Source of the DNA: Gammaproteobacteria bacterium UBA6173
GTDB taxonomy: Bacteria > Pseudomonadota > Gammaproteobacteria > Pseudomonadales > Pseudohongiellaceae
Length of the DNA stretch: 5,966 bases
Assembly (NCBI GenBank): GCA_002422225.1
Contig: DITX01000206.1
Location: 5,512-11,477 of the forward strand
Reading direction: 5' to 3'
This document shows positions 5,545-5,966 of the stretch, piece by piece (position 1 is the stretch's first letter; every line of letters begins with the position of its first letter). Under the pieces are notes generated by a model. The model ran no database searches and was not told where the DNA came from. It worked only from the letters and a program-made list of their open reading frames with translations. The translations under genes were made by a program, and so were the position numbers.

Positions 5545-5966
5545 GTGACGGGCCGATTTAGAAAACTACCGTGTCTGACGCTGCTATTGGCGATAGCACT
5601 GTGCAATAGTCAAAGCCATGCACAGACTGGCCAACACCCACCAGAGCATCCGCCCTTGCAGAAAAGCAGCAGCATCCAGTTTGCTGATGCATTTGACGAG
5701 GCATTGCAACAGGCACCTGAAGATGCGCTGACTCGATCCGCGCGCGATCAGGCCGACAGTGCCCGCGCTATTGCCGAGCGCTGGATTGTCGGCGCGCCAG
5801 CCTGGCAAACTTCGGTTATTAATGACCGACTGCTCAGTGATCGTGGCCTGCGCGAACTGGAAACCAGCCTTGCCGTGGATCTGTGGCGCCCCGGTGAACG
5901 CCAGGATGCCCGCATCCGTGGTAGCGCATTTGAGCAGCGCAGCACCGCCCTGCAGAACTACCTACG
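5545..5966 (+). CDS. TolC-family outer-membrane efflux protein, N-terminal 140 residues, cut by window edge
   Basis: Open from GTG 5545 to the right edge without a stop; an alternative start is ATG 5521. Residues 1-26 form a Sec signal peptide (basic RFRK, hydrophobic LTLLLAIAL, likely cleavage after SHA). The mature part has the opening of a TolC/CzcC-type outer-membrane factor: FADAFDEALQQAPED (48-60), an alpha-helical stretch ARAIAERWIVGAPAW (73-87), then SVINDRLLSDRGLRELETSLAVDLWRPGER (90-119). WI.GAP followed by GLRE.E....LWRPG is a pattern I associate with outer-membrane channels of metal or drug RND efflux systems. It would join an inner-membrane RND pump and a periplasmic adaptor to export substrate; those genes are expected beyond the window. 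The cysteine at residue 20 is not in a good lipobox (IAL-C), so a lipoprotein is less likely. Divergence from the two-component operon suggests shared regulation. Confidence 0.82.
   Translation, partial: MTGRFRKLPCLTLLLAIALCNSQSHAQTGQHPPEHPPLQKSSSIQFADAFDEALQQAPEDALTRSARDQADSARAIAERWIVGAPAWQTSVINDRLLSDRGLRELETSLAVDLWRPGERQDARIRGSAFEQRSTALQNYL

Noticed and set aside
5584..5945. Minus-strand open frames of 74 and 65 codons opposite the efflux gene
   Set aside because: The plus strand encodes a signal peptide and TolC-family sequence continuously; the minus-strand frames are shadows.

Overview
The window reads as a chromosomal segment of a gammaproteobacterium, probably a marine or other free-living one. 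This is inferred from protein style: a Tat-type class V aminotransferase, a YtcJ-type exported amidohydrolase, YbaK, an OmpR/EnvZ-type two-component pair and a TolC-family efflux protein, with moderate GC content. The exact genus cannot be read from the sequence. No RNA gene, insertion sequence, CRISPR array or tandem-repeat array was found.

Left part (1-2634, all minus strand). A probable operon runs right to left: an exported amidohydrolase, a Tat-exported PLP-dependent aminotransferase-like protein, then a CPA2 (Kef-type) cation:proton antiporter that runs off the left edge. The first two share an ATGA stop/start overlap; the third follows after 22 bases with a strong Shine-Dalgarno. The amidohydrolase is clearly a pseudogene (one-base frameshift, in-frame TAG, three missing blocks). 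The aminotransferase is an open frame but lacks a block of roughly 45-50 residues between its PLP-site segments. The antiporter looks intact as far as it is visible.

Middle (2635-3349, plus strand). A 47-codon remnant of the C-terminal part of a fumarylacetoacetate-hydrolase-family protein lies just upstream of an intact ybaK (Cys-tRNA(Pro) deacylase). The decay is therefore confined to about 431-2811, between apparently healthy genes.

Right part (3346-5966). A response regulator and sensor kinase form a minus-strand operon with a 4-base ATGA overlap. The kinase stop overlaps the ybaK stop tail to tail in the four bases TTAA. Across a roughly 205-base divergent intergenic region lies the start of a TolC-family outer-membrane efflux gene (plus strand, cut by the right edge). 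This region carries a perfect ATTTCGACA direct repeat with an 11-base period just upstream of the efflux gene. That arrangement resembles CusRS/CusCBA or CzcRS/CzcCBA loci, where the two-component system controls an adjacent RND efflux system.

I see no convincing novel system. The most notable signals are the cluster of deletions in the left operon and the candidate response-regulator operator.
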